From Arthrobacter_H rhombi (GTDB lineage: Bacteria; Actinomycetota; Actinomycetes; Actinomycetales; Micrococcaceae), in contig NZ_BAAAIV010000003.1 of NCBI RefSeq assembly GCF_039526245.1, positions 186,001-250,000 on the forward strand: 64,000 bases of DNA, in the 5' to 3' direction. Each line of letters opens with the position of its first letter. The stretch's first letter is position 1. Shown here piece after piece: positions 33,500 to 42,847 of the stretch. The position numbers and the translations under genes were made by a program. The notes below the pieces were generated by a model. The model did no database searches and was not told where the DNA came from. It saw only the letters and a program-made list of their open reading frames with translations.

Positions 33500-34725
33500 C
33501 AGTCGTGGACCGTTCCGTCAATGAGCCGATTGTAGGGCAGGTAGGCCTGCTGGTAGGGGAACTTGGCGGCTGCCTCGACGTCGAACTCGACACCGATGCC
33601 GGGGGCGTCACCCGGGTGCAGGTACCCGTCGGTGAAGGTCATCGACTGGTGGAAGACCTCGTTGGTGGCGTCGGAGTGCTGCATGTACTCCTGGATGCCG
33701 TAGTTGTGGATCGCGAGTCCGACGTGGAGCTGGGCGGCGAAGCCGATCGGGGAGATGTCCGTGGGGCCGTGGAAGCCGGACTTGATCTGGTACTGGGCGG
33801 CGTAGTCCATGACCTTCTTGAGCGGGGAGATCCCGCCGAAGTGGGTGGACGCGGCGCGCACGTAGTCGATGAGCTGTTCCTTGATGATCTGCTGGAAGTC
33901 CCACACGGTGTTGAAGATCTCGCCGATGGCCAGCGGGGTGGTGGTGTGCTGGCGGACCAGCCGCAGCCCCTCCTGGTTTTCCGCAGGGGTGCAGTCCTCG
34001 AGCCAGAAGAGGTCGTAGGGTTCCAACGACTTGCCCAGCTTGGCGGCCTGGATGGGCGTCATGCGGTGGTGGCCGTCGTGCAGCAGCGGGATCTCGGGGC
34101 CGAACTCGTTCCGCACGGCCTCGAAGACGGTGGGCAGGTGGCGCAGGTAGGCGCGGGTGTCCCAGTCCTCTTCCTGCGGGAACGCGCCGCGGCCGGCGGG
34201 CTCGTAGTCGTAGCGTTCGCCGGAGGCCTGGGTCTGCGCGGCGACACCGTAGACGGCCTTGATGCCGGGGATCGCGGTCTGGACGCGGATGGACTTGTAG
34301 CCCAGCTCCAGGTGCTCGCGGATGGAGTCGAAGAGCTGCGGGATGTCGGTGCCGGAAGCGTGGCCGTAGGCGCGCAGTCCGCGGCGGGATGCGCCGCCGA
34401 GCAGCTGGTAGACCGGCAGGTTGGCGACCTTGCCCTTGATGTCCCACAGGGCCATGTCGACGGCGGCGATGGCTGCCATGGTGATCGGGCCGCGGCGCCA
34501 ATAAGAGGACCGGTAGAGGAACTGCCAGGTGTCCTCGATGCGATGCGGGTCCTTGCCGATGAGCAGCTGGGCGACGTGGTCCTTCAGGTAGCTGGCCACG
34601 GCGAGTTCACGGCCGTTGACCGTGGCGTCGCCGATGCCCACGAAACCTTCATCGGTTTCGACGCGCAGGGTGACGAAGTTGCGTGACGGGCTGGTCACGA
34701 ACACTTCGGCTTGGGTGATCTTCAT
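33496..34725 (-). CDS. manD: D-mannonate dehydratase, enolase superfamily
   Basis: A 409-residue enolase-superfamily enzyme of the ManD group: GFVGIGDATVNGRELAVASYL, YRSSYWRRGPITMAAIAAVDMALWD, LHDGHHRMTP with metal ligands, WLEDCTPAENQEGLR and HFGGISPLKKV. It dehydrates D-mannonate to 2-keto-3-deoxygluconate. Some ManD-group members also accept D-gluconate, which is interesting with gntK alongside. An AAAGGA ribosome site precedes ATG 34725, 27 nt after uxuB. Confidence 0.9.
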   Translation of the reverse strand: MKITQAEVFVTSPSRNFVTLRVETDEGFVGIGDATVNGRELAVASYLKDHVAQLLIGKDPHRIEDTWQFLYRSSYWRRGPITMAAIAAVDMALWDIKGKVANLPVYQLLGGASRRGLRAYGHASGTDIPQLFDSIREHLELGYKSIRVQTAIPGIKAVYGVAAQTQASGERYDYEPAGRGAFPQEEDWDTRAYLRHLPTVFEAVRNEFGPEIPLLHDGHHRMTPIQAAKLGKSLEPYDLFWLEDCTPAENQEGLRLVRQHTTTPLAIGEIFNTVWDFQQIIKEQLIDYVRAASTHFGGISPLKKVMDYAAQYQIKSGFHGPTDISPIGFAAQLHVGLAIHNYGIQEYMQHSDATNEVFHQSMTFTDGYLHPGDAPGIGVEFDVEAAAKFPYQQAYLPYNRLIDGTVHDW

Positions 34726-34752
34726 GGGGTGTGGTCCTTTCGGGGAACGTGG

Positions 34753-36201
34753 TCAGTCGGTGAAGGTGCCGCGCAGGGCACAGACGGCGGAGACGGCGTC
34801 GGAGTCGGAGGCCAGGGCCGCGTCGACGATGGCCAGCAGCGCTGCTGTCTGGTCGATGCCGGTGGCATGCCCCGCCTCGGCCATGGAACCGGCGGCGGGG
34901 TCATGGATGTCCTCGCCGGCGGCGAGCTGGGCGTCGACGCGGTCCATCCACGCGGCCAGCAGACGCAGGGCTGCGGTTCCGTCGCGGCCCGCGTCCCGCT
35001 CGGCGCGGTAGACCGGCACGGCCCGGGCGGCCAGCTTCAGCGAGCCGTCCATGCCGATCTGGGCCAGGTGGTGCGCGATCCGTGGGTTGGCGAAGCGCAC
35101 ACGCAGGGCGGCCCGATAGCCGGGGATGTCCAGCTCCGGGTCCTGCAGGTGGCGGGCCGCGGCGTCCCAGAACTCCTCGACCCAGGCCGAGACCCGATCG
35201 TCCGCCAGCGCCTCGGACACGGTGGCGTGGCCCCGCAGGGCGCCGGCATAGGCCATGAGTGAATGCGCGCCGTTGAGCAGCCACAGCTTGCGTCGCTCAT
35301 AGGGTTCGAGGTCCTCGACGAACACCGCACCGGCGTTCTCCCAGGCCGGGCGTCCCGCGGGGAAATCGCCGGAGAGCACCCAGGAGGAGAAGGGCTCGGT
35401 GACCACCGGGGCCACGTCGTCGTACCCGGTGGCTTCGGCCACGGACGCGCGGTCGGCGTCGGTGGTCCGCGGGGTGATCCTGTCGATGGAGCTGTCCACG
35501 AACGAGACGTTGGCGCAGATCCACGCGGCGAGCAGGGGGTCGACCAGTTCGGCCAGGTCCAGAACCGAGGCACGGGCCGCTGCCCCGTTGCCGGGCAGGT
35601 TGTCGCAGGAGACGATGGCGATGGGCCATCCGTCGGCGGCGCGGCGGGCCGCCAAGCCGACGAGCAGGCGTCCGGCGGTGGTCCGCACGATGCGCCCGTC
35701 GAGCCGGCCGGTTCCCAGGGTGAAGTTCGAGCCCTCGTAGTTGGCACGCAGGGCGGTGACGTCGGTGGCGACGAACGCGTCGGTGGTGTCCAGCCGGGGG
35801 CCCTGCCCCGCGGCGCCGGGCGCCAAGCGGTAACCGGCCTCGGTGACGGTCAGCGTCACGATGGCGATATCGGGGTGGGCCAGCAGGGCGGCGAGGGTCT
35901 GGAGGTCGGCACCGTCGTGGGCCTGAACCTCGGCGCCGATGACCTCGTGGCGGTCGTCATCGGCGGCACGTTCGACCAGCGTGTAGAGCCCGTCCTGTGC
36001 GGCCAGTTGCCGCGCCGCTTCGGGGCTGCGGCCGGTGAAGGCGGCAATCCCCCAGCCGTCTTCGGCCCGTTCGGTGTACCAGGCCTGGTGGGCGCGGTGG
36101 AAGGCGCCCAGTCCAAGGTGGACGATGCGTACCGTGGGGCGTGCACCGGCGTCGTAGGTGGTCGCGTTCAGCGGACGCGTCGCCGATTCCCTGGCGCTCA
36201 C
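34753..36201 (-). CDS. uxuB: Fructuronate reductase (mannitol dehydrogenase family)
   Basis: A 482-residue long-chain polyol dehydrogenase. The N-terminal dinucleotide fold contains VHLGLGAFHRAHQAWY, and the middle carries SCDNLPGNG, with catalytic-type KLWLLNGAHSLMAY. It reduces fructuronate to D-mannonate with NADH. The GTG start at 36201 overlaps the uxaC stop by 4 nt. In operon context the fructuronate reductase role is stronger than mannitol or altronate oxidoreductase. Confidence 0.9.
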   Translation of the reverse strand: MSARESATRPLNATTYDAGARPTVRIVHLGLGAFHRAHQAWYTERAEDGWGIAAFTGRSPEAARQLAAQDGLYTLVERAADDDRHEVIGAEVQAHDGADLQTLAALLAHPDIAIVTLTVTEAGYRLAPGAAGQGPRLDTTDAFVATDVTALRANYEGSNFTLGTGRLDGRIVRTTAGRLLVGLAARRAADGWPIAIVSCDNLPGNGAAARASVLDLAELVDPLLAAWICANVSFVDSSIDRITPRTTDADRASVAEATGYDDVAPVVTEPFSSWVLSGDFPAGRPAWENAGAVFVEDLEPYERRKLWLLNGAHSLMAYAGALRGHATVSEALADDRVSAWVEEFWDAAARHLQDPELDIPGYRAALRVRFANPRIAHHLAQIGMDGSLKLAARAVPVYRAERDAGRDGTAALRLLAAWMDRVDAQLAAGEDIHDPAAGSMAEAGHATGIDQTAALLAIVDAALASDSDAVSAVCALRGTFTD

Positions 36202-37607
36202 AGCTTGAACGCCCGTCGAGGTGAGGCATCGACCAGGTCGACGATGACCTCTGCGGCGCGTTCCTCGGTGAGCCGGTGCTCGGCCACGAGGCGGGCCAGG
36301 AAGGCCGCTTCCGTGCGGCGGGAGGCATCGTGGCGTGCAGGGATGGAGCAGAACGCCCGGGTGTCGTCGATGAAACCTGAGGAGCGGGAGAAGCCAGTGG
36401 TTTCGGTCACCGCCGAGCGGAAGCGCAGCATGGCGTCCGGGGCGTCGAGGAACCACCAAGGGGCGCCAACGAAGACCGCGGGGAAGAACCCGGCCAGCGG
36501 GGCGATTTCGCGGGAGAAGACCGTCTCATCAATGGTGAAGGGGATGAAATGGAACCCCTCGGCGGTGCCGAAATCGGCCAGCAGCGGCTGCAGACCGGTG
36601 GAGAAATCGACGGCGAAGGGGATGTCATGTCCGGTGTCGGGCCCGAAACGCTCCAGGGTCCCCGGATGGGTGTTGCGGTGCACGCCGGCATGCATGGTCA
36701 TGACCAGGCCGTCGTCCAGTGCCATGGCCGCCTGCTGGTACATCATGTGTGCCTCGAAGGCCAGGCCCTCGGCGAAGGTGGCCGTTCCAGCCAGGCCCTT
36801 ATCGAAGAGGTGGGCGGCTTCATCGCGGCCCAGCTTGAGCGTGTTGGCGTTGTGCGTTCCGTGGTCCGACGACACGGCGCCGTGCTCGGCGAAGTAGCGA
36901 CGGCGGTTGGCCACGGCGGCCAGGTAGCCGTCGTAGCCGGTCGCACCGTCACCGGCGGCCTGGATGAGCCGGTCGGCACTGGCGGCGAAGCCGTCGACCC
37001 AGAACTTCGTGTAGGCGTCGGGCCGGAACGTCGGCAGGACGCGGGGGGCGAACGTGCTGTCGACGGCCAACGCGTCGTGGGCTGCCAGGTCAGCCAGGGG
37101 GTCATCGGTGGTGGCCATGACCTCGATGCCGAACTGGTCCATCAGCGCGCGGGGCCGGAACCCCGGGTCGTCGATCTTCTGCTGCAACGTGTCGTAGACC
37201 GCGTCGGCGGTCTCTTCGCGGATGTCCAGATCATCGATGCCGAAGACTTCGACGAATTCCTGGCGCAGCCAATATCCTGACGCCGTGCCGTCATACAGGG
37301 GCCAATTCCTGCAGAACGTCCGCCAGGTTTCGCGCGGCGAGGCTCCGGTACTGCCACCGACCCGCTGGTTTTCCAGCGGGACCCCCGCAGCGTGCATGAG
37401 CCGCGTGACGTAGTGATCGGGGCTGATCAGCATGGCCGTCGGGTCGGGGAAGGGCAGGTCGTCGGCGATGACGGCGGCGTCCACATGACCGTGCGGGGAA
37501 AGGATGGGCAGCGACTCCACAACGCTGTGGAGACGACGGGCAACTTCGCGCACGCCGGGATCTGCCGGAAGCAACCGGTCGGGGTGGTTGGCTATGGAAG
37601 AAGGCAT
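36198..37607 (-). CDS. uxaC: Glucuronate isomerase
   Basis: A 469-residue amidohydrolase-fold isomerase: SPHGHVDAAVIADDLPFPDPTAMLISPDHYVTRLMHAAG near the N-terminus, FEVMATTDDP-like ATTDDPLADLAAH, MTMHAGVHRN, GHDIPFAVDF and GAPWWFLDAPDAM. It converts D-glucuronate to D-fructuronate, the first step of the pathway. It is the first gene of the four-gene operon. A LacI-type operator lies 30 nt upstream of the start. Confidence 0.95.
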   Translation of the reverse strand: MPSSIANHPDRLLPADPGVREVARRLHSVVESLPILSPHGHVDAAVIADDLPFPDPTAMLISPDHYVTRLMHAAGVPLENQRVGGSTGASPRETWRTFCRNWPLYDGTASGYWLRQEFVEVFGIDDLDIREETADAVYDTLQQKIDDPGFRPRALMDQFGIEVMATTDDPLADLAAHDALAVDSTFAPRVLPTFRPDAYTKFWVDGFAASADRLIQAAGDGATGYDGYLAAVANRRRYFAEHGAVSSDHGTHNANTLKLGRDEAAHLFDKGLAGTATFAEGLAFEAHMMYQQAAMALDDGLVMTMHAGVHRNTHPGTLERFGPDTGHDIPFAVDFSTGLQPLLADFGTAEGFHFIPFTIDETVFSREIAPLAGFFPAVFVGAPWWFLDAPDAMLRFRSAVTETTGFSRSSGFIDDTRAFCSIPARHDASRRTEAAFLARLVAEHRLTEERAAEVIVDLVDASPRRAFKL

Positions 37608-37636
37608 GATTCCATCGTCGGATCCACGCCCCCACT

Positions 37637-37652
37637 TGGCAACAAGTTGCCA
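37637..37652. promoter_or_regulatory. LacI-type operator upstream of uxaC
   Basis: TGGCAAC-AA-GTTGCCA is a perfect 7-bp inverted repeat between lacI and uxaC. The half-site TGGCAAC recurs twice in the lacI/dctP intergenic region, which supports one regulon controlled by the neighbouring LacI protein. Confidence 0.8.
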
Positions 37653-37661
37653 TGTATTGCC

Positions 37662-38678
37662 TCACATGCGCGGGTGCCCCGTCGAGGCCCGCACGACCAG
37701 ACGTGTCGGCAACACCACGGGCCGGGCTGGGACATGGACGCCTCCCTGGGACAGGACCAGGAGGTTGCGCACGGCCGCGGAACCGAGGGCGTGCAGGGGT
37801 GCGGCCACGGTGGTGAGTCCGGGATGGGCCAGTTCGGCGACCACCGAGTTGTCGAAGCCGATCACACTCACGTCCCCGGGGACATCGAAACCGGTGGCCT
37901 GTGCCCGCCGCATGAACCCCACGGCCAGCTGGTCGTTGTATCCCACCACAGCGGTCACTCCGCTGCTCAGGACCTGCTCCGCCACGGTCCCACCCCCATC
38001 ACGAGTTGGTTCCGGGCATTCCACGAGGTTGACCCGCAAACCCAGCTCCAGGGCACCTTCCTTGAGGCTGCGCCAGCGCATGCCATGCGCCCAGGAGGCC
38101 TCCGGACCGGCGAGGTAGGCGATGTCGCGATGGCCGAGTTCTCCCAGGTGTTCCACGACCCGACGCATACCCCGGGCGTTATCGGTCACGACGCTCGCGA
38201 CCCCGCTGACGCCGCGGTTCATCACCAGGGTGGGCTTTTGCTTGGCCATGGCGCGAATGGCGGCGTCGGACATCCGGGAACTGCTGAGCACGATCCCATC
38301 GACAATGCCCATGACGCGTTCAATGGCCTCACGTTCGATGACTCCGGACTCCCGCGTATGTGCCAGGAGCATCGTGTAGCCGTTCTTGGCGGCTTCCTCT
38401 TCGGCTCCGCGGATCATGTCGAAAAAGACGGGGTTTGAGATATCGGCGATCACCAGCGCAATGGTGCCGTGCCGTTCCCGGCCCTCCGCCATGGTCCGCC
38501 GGACATCGACGGAGCGGTAGCCGAGCTCCGCGGCAACGGCACGGATCTTTTCGGCGGTGGCAAAACTGACCCGCCCGGGACGGGCGAAGGCACGGGAGAC
38601 CGTGGATGCGGCGACCCCTGCCTGACGCGCAACATCGTAGATTGTCGCCGGTTTCGGGGAATCCGGAGTGGGGGCCAT
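37662..38678 (-). CDS. LacI-family regulator of the hexuronate genes
   Basis: A 338-residue repressor. The N-terminal helix-turn-helix is ATIYDVARQAGVAASTVSRA, followed by a hinge and a periplasmic-binding-type sensor domain (IALVIADISNPVFFDMIRGAEEEA, GYNDQLAVGFMRRAQ, VIGFDNSVVAELAHPGLT). It sits between the catabolic operon and the TRAP genes and should respond to a hexuronate or pathway intermediate. ATG 38678 is preferred; in-frame ATG 38696 (MQQDSCMAP) is possible. Confidence 0.9.
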   Translation of the reverse strand: MAPTPDSPKPATIYDVARQAGVAASTVSRAFARPGRVSFATAEKIRAVAAELGYRSVDVRRTMAEGRERHGTIALVIADISNPVFFDMIRGAEEEAAKNGYTMLLAHTRESGVIEREAIERVMGIVDGIVLSSSRMSDAAIRAMAKQKPTLVMNRGVSGVASVVTDNARGMRRVVEHLGELGHRDIAYLAGPEASWAHGMRWRSLKEGALELGLRVNLVECPEPTRDGGGTVAEQVLSSGVTAVVGYNDQLAVGFMRRAQATGFDVPGDVSVIGFDNSVVAELAHPGLTTVAAPLHALGSAAVRNLLVLSQGGVHVPARPVVLPTRLVVRASTGHPRM

Positions 38679-38718
38679 GCAACTATCTTGCTGCATGCGC
38701 CCGGGGACGTGAACCCCG

Positions 38719-38736
38719 TGGCAACTGATGGCAACT
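38719..38736. promoter_or_regulatory. Tandem half-sites TGGCAACT in the lacI/dctP region
   Basis: TGGCAACT occurs at 38719-38726 and again at 38729-38736, 10 bp apart, and the second is followed by AGT, giving a degenerate form of the uxaC operator. They lie 41-59 nt upstream of lacI, where they could also serve the dctP promoter. Confidence 0.6.
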
Positions 38737-38857
38737 AGTCGCTTTCCCGTCCATGTGGCGGACATCATGCTTATGTACCGTCAATGAGGCCGGTCCGCCG
38801 CGTCCAGGGCGCGGAGGTGGACGCACGGCGCCCACCGGCCAGAAAGTAGTGATCCGA

Positions 38858-39868
38858 ATGAAGATGCGCTTCCTGCGTCTGTGCGCCGTGGGGCTGGCCT
38901 TGTTGCTGGCTACCACCGCCTGCAGTTCAGGTGTGTCGGGCAAGGCCGAGACCGGCAAGACGCTGGTGCTTTCGCTCAACCAGTCCGAAACACACCCGTC
39001 CTATATCGCCCTCACGGATTTTGGTGAACGGCTCAAGGCCGCCACTGGCGGTCGCTGGGATGTGAAGGTCTATCCCAATGAGACGCTCGGGGCCCAGCAG
39101 GAGGTCATCCAGCTCGTCAGTGACGGTTCCGTCGACATGGCAGTGGCCTCCGGGACCCAACTCGAGAACCTCAACCCGCACTTCGGCGTGCTGAATCTGC
39201 CGACCACGTTCAAGAGCATCGACCACCAGATGTCGGTGATCAAGGACAAGTCGATCGTCGGCGACCTGTTCACCTCGCTCGAGGGGTCCAAGCACCTCAC
39301 GGTCCTGGGCGGTCTGACCCAGGGTGACCGGAACCTCTACACGGTCACCGGGCCCATCAAGAAGCCCGCCGACCTGCACGGCATGAAGATCCGCGTCCAG
39401 GAATCGGACGTACACATCAAGATGGTCAACGCGATGGGCGGTTCCGCCACCCCGATGTCCTACGGCGAGGTCTACACCGCGCTGCAGTCCGGGGTACTCG
39501 ACGGCGCCGAGAACAATGAGATCTCCTATGTCACCCAGCACCACAACGAGGTGGCCAAATACGTTGCACGCACCCGCCACCTGGTCGGCCTTGACTACAT
39601 GCTCATCAACTCCGAGACCTACAACGGCATGACCCCCGAAGACCGCAAGATCTTCGACGCCGAGTGGTCCAAGACGATGACCGAGCACACCAAATTGTGG
39701 AAAAAGGACACGGCCGAGGCCATCCAGCAGGCCAAGGATTCGGGCACCAAGTTCAACGACGTCGACAAGGCCGCCTTCGACAAGGCGCTCGCTCCCGTGG
39801 TCAAGGGCTCCCTGAAGAGCCCGGCCGACCGCGAACTCTACGACGCCATCCAGGAGGCCAACCAGTGA
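38858..39868 (+). CDS. dctP: TRAP transporter substrate-binding lipoprotein (DctP)
   Basis: A 336-residue binding protein with a lipoprotein signal: MKMRFLRLCAVG, a hydrophobic core and lipobox TTAC (Cys about 22). DctP features include LSLNQSETHPSYIALTDFGERL, GGRWDVKVYPNETLGAQQEVIQLV, KIRVQESDVHIKMVNAMGGSATPMSYGEVYTALQSGVLDGAENN. The arginine in KIRVQES is the usual carboxylate ligand. By context it should bind a hexuronate; TRAP binders for uronates are known. GTG of dctQ overlaps its stop. Confidence 0.92.
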   Translation: MKMRFLRLCAVGLALLLATTACSSGVSGKAETGKTLVLSLNQSETHPSYIALTDFGERLKAATGGRWDVKVYPNETLGAQQEVIQLVSDGSVDMAVASGTQLENLNPHFGVLNLPTTFKSIDHQMSVIKDKSIVGDLFTSLEGSKHLTVLGGLTQGDRNLYTVTGPIKKPADLHGMKIRVQESDVHIKMVNAMGGSATPMSYGEVYTALQSGVLDGAENNEISYVTQHHNEVAKYVARTRHLVGLDYMLINSETYNGMTPEDRKIFDAEWSKTMTEHTKLWKKDTAEAIQQAKDSGTKFNDVDKAAFDKALAPVVKGSLKSPADRELYDAIQEANQ

Positions 39869-40371
39869 CCGCCATCAAGAATTCGCTCGATGTGGCATTG
39901 CGCTGGCTGTGCATCGTCCTCTTCGTGGCCCTCGTCCTGGTCGTCGTGTGGCAGGTCTTCAGCCGCCAAGTCGTCCAGTCCCCGGCCACCTGGACCACGT
40001 CGGTGGCCCAGTACCTCTTCGTCTGGCTGGCCTTGTTCGGATCGGCCTGGGTGTTCTCCGAAAAGGAGCACATCGCCGTCGACTTCCTGACCCGGCTGGT
40101 CCGGGTCAACGGCACCCGCGGCATGGAGATCACGGTCAACGTCGTCATCCTCGCGTTCGCCGTGTTGATCCTCGTGTGGGGCGGACTCCGCGGCGTCGAC
40201 CTGACGTGGTCGCAGAAGGTCTCCGGACTGCCGGTGAACATCGGCACCATGTACCTGGCGTTGCCCATCTCGGGCCTGATCATGACGTTCTACTCGATCT
40301 TCCACATCGTCGAGGCCTTCCATGGCCGCGGCCTGCCCAGCGACGACGAAGAAATCAGGGAGGCGGTCTGA
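39865..40371 (+). CDS. dctQ: TRAP transporter small membrane subunit (DctQ)
   Basis: A 168-residue protein with four predicted helices (about 10-31, 45-63, 88-106, 126-148) and DctQ motifs WQVFSRQV, LFVWLALFGSAWVFSEKEHIAVDF. It joins DctM in the permease. It starts GTG 39865, coupled to dctP, and ends 1 nt before dctM. Confidence 0.92.
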   Translation: MTAIKNSLDVALRWLCIVLFVALVLVVVWQVFSRQVVQSPATWTTSVAQYLFVWLALFGSAWVFSEKEHIAVDFLTRLVRVNGTRGMEITVNVVILAFAVLILVWGGLRGVDLTWSQKVSGLPVNIGTMYLALPISGLIMTFYSIFHIVEAFHGRGLPSDDEEIREAV

Positions 40372-40372
40372 G

Positions 40373-41662
40373 ATGGATGCAGCACTTGTTGCAGGAATAG
40401 TCCTGGTGGTCGGCATCGCCGTCCTGCTGTTGGCCCGCGTACCGATCGCGGTTGCCGTTGGGTTCTCCGCCTTCGTTGCCGTGGCTGCGGTCATCGGCAT
40501 GGAAAAGGCCTCGTTCGTCGCCGCCCAGCGCATGTTCACCGGGGTGAACTCGTTTGCCCTGCTGGCGATTCCGTTCTTCATCCTCGCCGGCGTGCTGATG
40601 AACAACGGCGGTATCGCCGGTCGGCTGATCGACGCCGCCAAGGTCCTGGTCGGGCGCATGCCCGGTTCGCTGGCGCAGACCAACGTCGTGGCCAACGCGC
40701 TCTTCGGCTCGGTGTCCGGTGCCGCAGTGGCCTCGGCAGCAGCGGTCGGCGGCGTGATCGGACCGCGGCAGGCCAAGGAAGGGTACGACCGGAACTTCTC
40801 TGCGGCGGTCAACGTCGCCTCGGCCCCGTCGGGCATGCTGATCCCGCCGAGCAACACCCTCATCGTGTACTCGCTGGTCTCCAGCACCTCGATCGCGACC
40901 TTGTTCGTTGCCGGCTACATCCCGGGCATCCTGTGGGCGGTGGCCTGCATGTTCATCGTCTGGCTGTATGTCCGTCGCCACCCGGGCGTCGGCGTCACGG
41001 AGCGGGTGCCGCTGAAGCTGGCCCTGCTCACCCTCTGGCGCGCAGTGCCCTCGATCCTCATGATCGTCGTGGTGATCGGAGGCATCCTGGCCGGCATCTT
41101 CACCCCGACGGAGTCGGCGGCCATCGCCGTCGTGTACTGCCTGATCCTCGGATTCGCCTACCGTGCCGTGAAGGTCAAGGACCTGCCGTCCATCGTCCTG
41201 GACGCAACCCGCACCACGTCGATCGTGATGCTCCTGGTGGGCGTCTCGACGATCATGGCGTGGGTCATGGCCTTCTCCGGCATCCCTGCGGCGATCTCCA
41301 ATGCGTTGCTGGGCCTGACCGGCAACCCGTCGATCATCCTGCTGATCGTCGGCACGTTCATGGATCCGACGCCGGCCATCCTGATCTTCGTGCCGATCTT
41401 CCTGCCGATCGTCACGGAGTTCGGCGTGGATCCGATCCACTTCGGCATCATGGTCACGTTCAACCTCTGCTTGGGAACGATCATCCCGCCGGTCGGCAAC
41501 GTGCTGTTCGTCGGTGCGAAGATCGCCAAGCTGCGCGTGGAACCGGTGATCAAGTCGCTGGTGCCGTTCTTCATTGCGCTGATCGTCATGCTCTTCATCG
41601 TGGCGTTCATTCCGCAGCTGTCGATGTGGCTTCCGGAGCTCCTGGGACTGACCGGACCGTAA
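40373..41662 (+). CDS. dctM: TRAP transporter large permease subunit (DctM)
   Basis: A 429-residue, 12-helix permease of the DctM/DedA-like class: MFTGVNSFALLAIPFFILAGVLM, LFGSVSGAAVASAAAVGGVIGP, ASAPSGMLIPPSNTLIVYSL, GIFTPTESAAIAVVYCLILG and IHFGIMVTFNLCLGTIIPPVGNVLF. These are all signatures of the Na+-coupled transport domain. It is the last gene of dctPQM; a strong terminator follows 29 nt after the stop. Confidence 0.95.
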   Translation: MDAALVAGIVLVVGIAVLLLARVPIAVAVGFSAFVAVAAVIGMEKASFVAAQRMFTGVNSFALLAIPFFILAGVLMNNGGIAGRLIDAAKVLVGRMPGSLAQTNVVANALFGSVSGAAVASAAAVGGVIGPRQAKEGYDRNFSAAVNVASAPSGMLIPPSNTLIVYSLVSSTSIATLFVAGYIPGILWAVACMFIVWLYVRRHPGVGVTERVPLKLALLTLWRAVPSILMIVVVIGGILAGIFTPTESAAIAVVYCLILGFAYRAVKVKDLPSIVLDATRTTSIVMLLVGVSTIMAWVMAFSGIPAAISNALLGLTGNPSIILLIVGTFMDPTPAILIFVPIFLPIVTEFGVDPIHFGIMVTFNLCLGTIIPPVGNVLFVGAKIAKLRVEPVIKSLVPFFIALIVMLFIVAFIPQLSMWLPELLGLTGP

Positions 41663-41691
41663 CGGGGCCCGCTTCCCGGCAGCACGACCCG

Positions 41692-41725
41692 AGACCTCCG
41701 CAGGCACCCTCGCCTGCGGAGGTCT
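41692..41725 (+). terminator. Terminator of the TRAP operon
   Basis: A 14-bp perfect stem, AGACCTCCGCAGGC / GCCTGCGGAGGTCT, with an ACCCTC loop, followed by T. Confidence 0.85.
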
Positions 41726-41812
41726 TGCGTTGGCGGTGAGCCCCGGATCGGCCGGCACCCCCGGATCCCACCCGGCTTGCCTCGCATCCACGGATCGCCC
41801 TAGCCTCGGACC

Positions 41813-42847
41813 ATGCCATTTCCCGTTTCCTTGCCCACGATCAACGAGGCCTCCCCTTTCTTGAACTGGTCGTTCTGGCTGGACCGCCCCTTGAAGATCG
41901 TGGTCATCATCGTCATCGCGGTGATGCTCAACTACATCATCCGGCGGGTCATCCGCCGGACCACGGAACATATCGCCGCCGGTGAAGCAGCCGCCCTGTC
42001 CAAGGAGCGCAAGAAGACTGACAAGGCAGGACGGCGCTGGCTGGTGCAGGAGTCGCCCATCGCCGTCGCGCGGCGCACCCAGCGAGCCCAAACCGTCGGA
42101 TCGGTGCTTCGCTCGGTCACCACGATCGTCATCACCACCGTCGTGCTGTTGACCGTCCTGTCCCAGATCGGGATCAACATGGGACCGATCCTGGCCAGCG
42201 CAGGCATTGTCGGTGTCGCCCTCGGTTTCGGCGCCCAGGCCCTGGTCAAGGACTACCTGTCAGGGATCTTCCTGGTGGCCGAGGACCAGTTCGGCATCGG
42301 CGACTACGTGGATCTCGGGGAAGCCGCAGGCACGGTCGAGGCCGTCGGCCTGCGCATTACGCAGGTCCGTGACGTCGATGGAACCCTCTGGCACGTGCGC
42401 AACGGCGAGATCCTGCGGGTGGGCAACTTCTCCCAGGGGTGGGCCCGCGCCGTCTTGGACGTCCCCGTTCCCTACGATACCGACGTCGAGGAGGTCAGCG
42501 ACATGATCCTGGCTTCCGCCCGGAAGCTGCAAAAGGACCCCCAGTGGTCCAAGGAGATCCTGGACGATCCGGAAGTCTGGGGTGTGCAGGACCTCAGCGG
42601 GGAGTCCATGACGATCCGCCTGGTTTTCCGCACCACTCCGCTCCAGCAATGGGCCGTGGCCCGGGCCATGCGGGCCCGGCTCAAGGTGGACCTGGACGCA
42701 GCCGGCGTGCGGATCCCGCTGGTCCAGCAGACCGTGATCCGTGCCGCGAACCCGACGGGCTTCACCACCGACCATGCCGATCCCGAGGCGGACTCGGAAG
42801 CCGGGCCCTCCGAGGCGGCCGGCCGGCCGGGCCCGGCGCAGTCCTAG
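41813..42847 (+). CDS. MscS-family mechanosensitive channel
   Basis: A 344-residue protein with hydrophobic helices at about 28-45 and 97-120. A pore helix ILASAGIVGVALGFGAQALVKDYLSGIFLVAEDQFGIGDYV is the family core. The soluble beta domain and a disordered acidic tail (PEADSEAGPSEAAG) follow. It opens on membrane tension to release solutes in osmotic downshock. A 4-nt convergent overlap with pyrE ends the gene. Confidence 0.92.
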   Translation: MPFPVSLPTINEASPFLNWSFWLDRPLKIVVIIVIAVMLNYIIRRVIRRTTEHIAAGEAAALSKERKKTDKAGRRWLVQESPIAVARRTQRAQTVGSVLRSVTTIVITTVVLLTVLSQIGINMGPILASAGIVGVALGFGAQALVKDYLSGIFLVAEDQFGIGDYVDLGEAAGTVEAVGLRITQVRDVDGTLWHVRNGEILRVGNFSQGWARAVLDVPVPYDTDVEEVSDMILASARKLQKDPQWSKEILDDPEVWGVQDLSGESMTIRLVFRTTPLQQWAVARAMRARLKVDLDAAGVRIPLVQQTVIRAANPTGFTTDHADPEADSEAGPSEAAGRPGPAQS

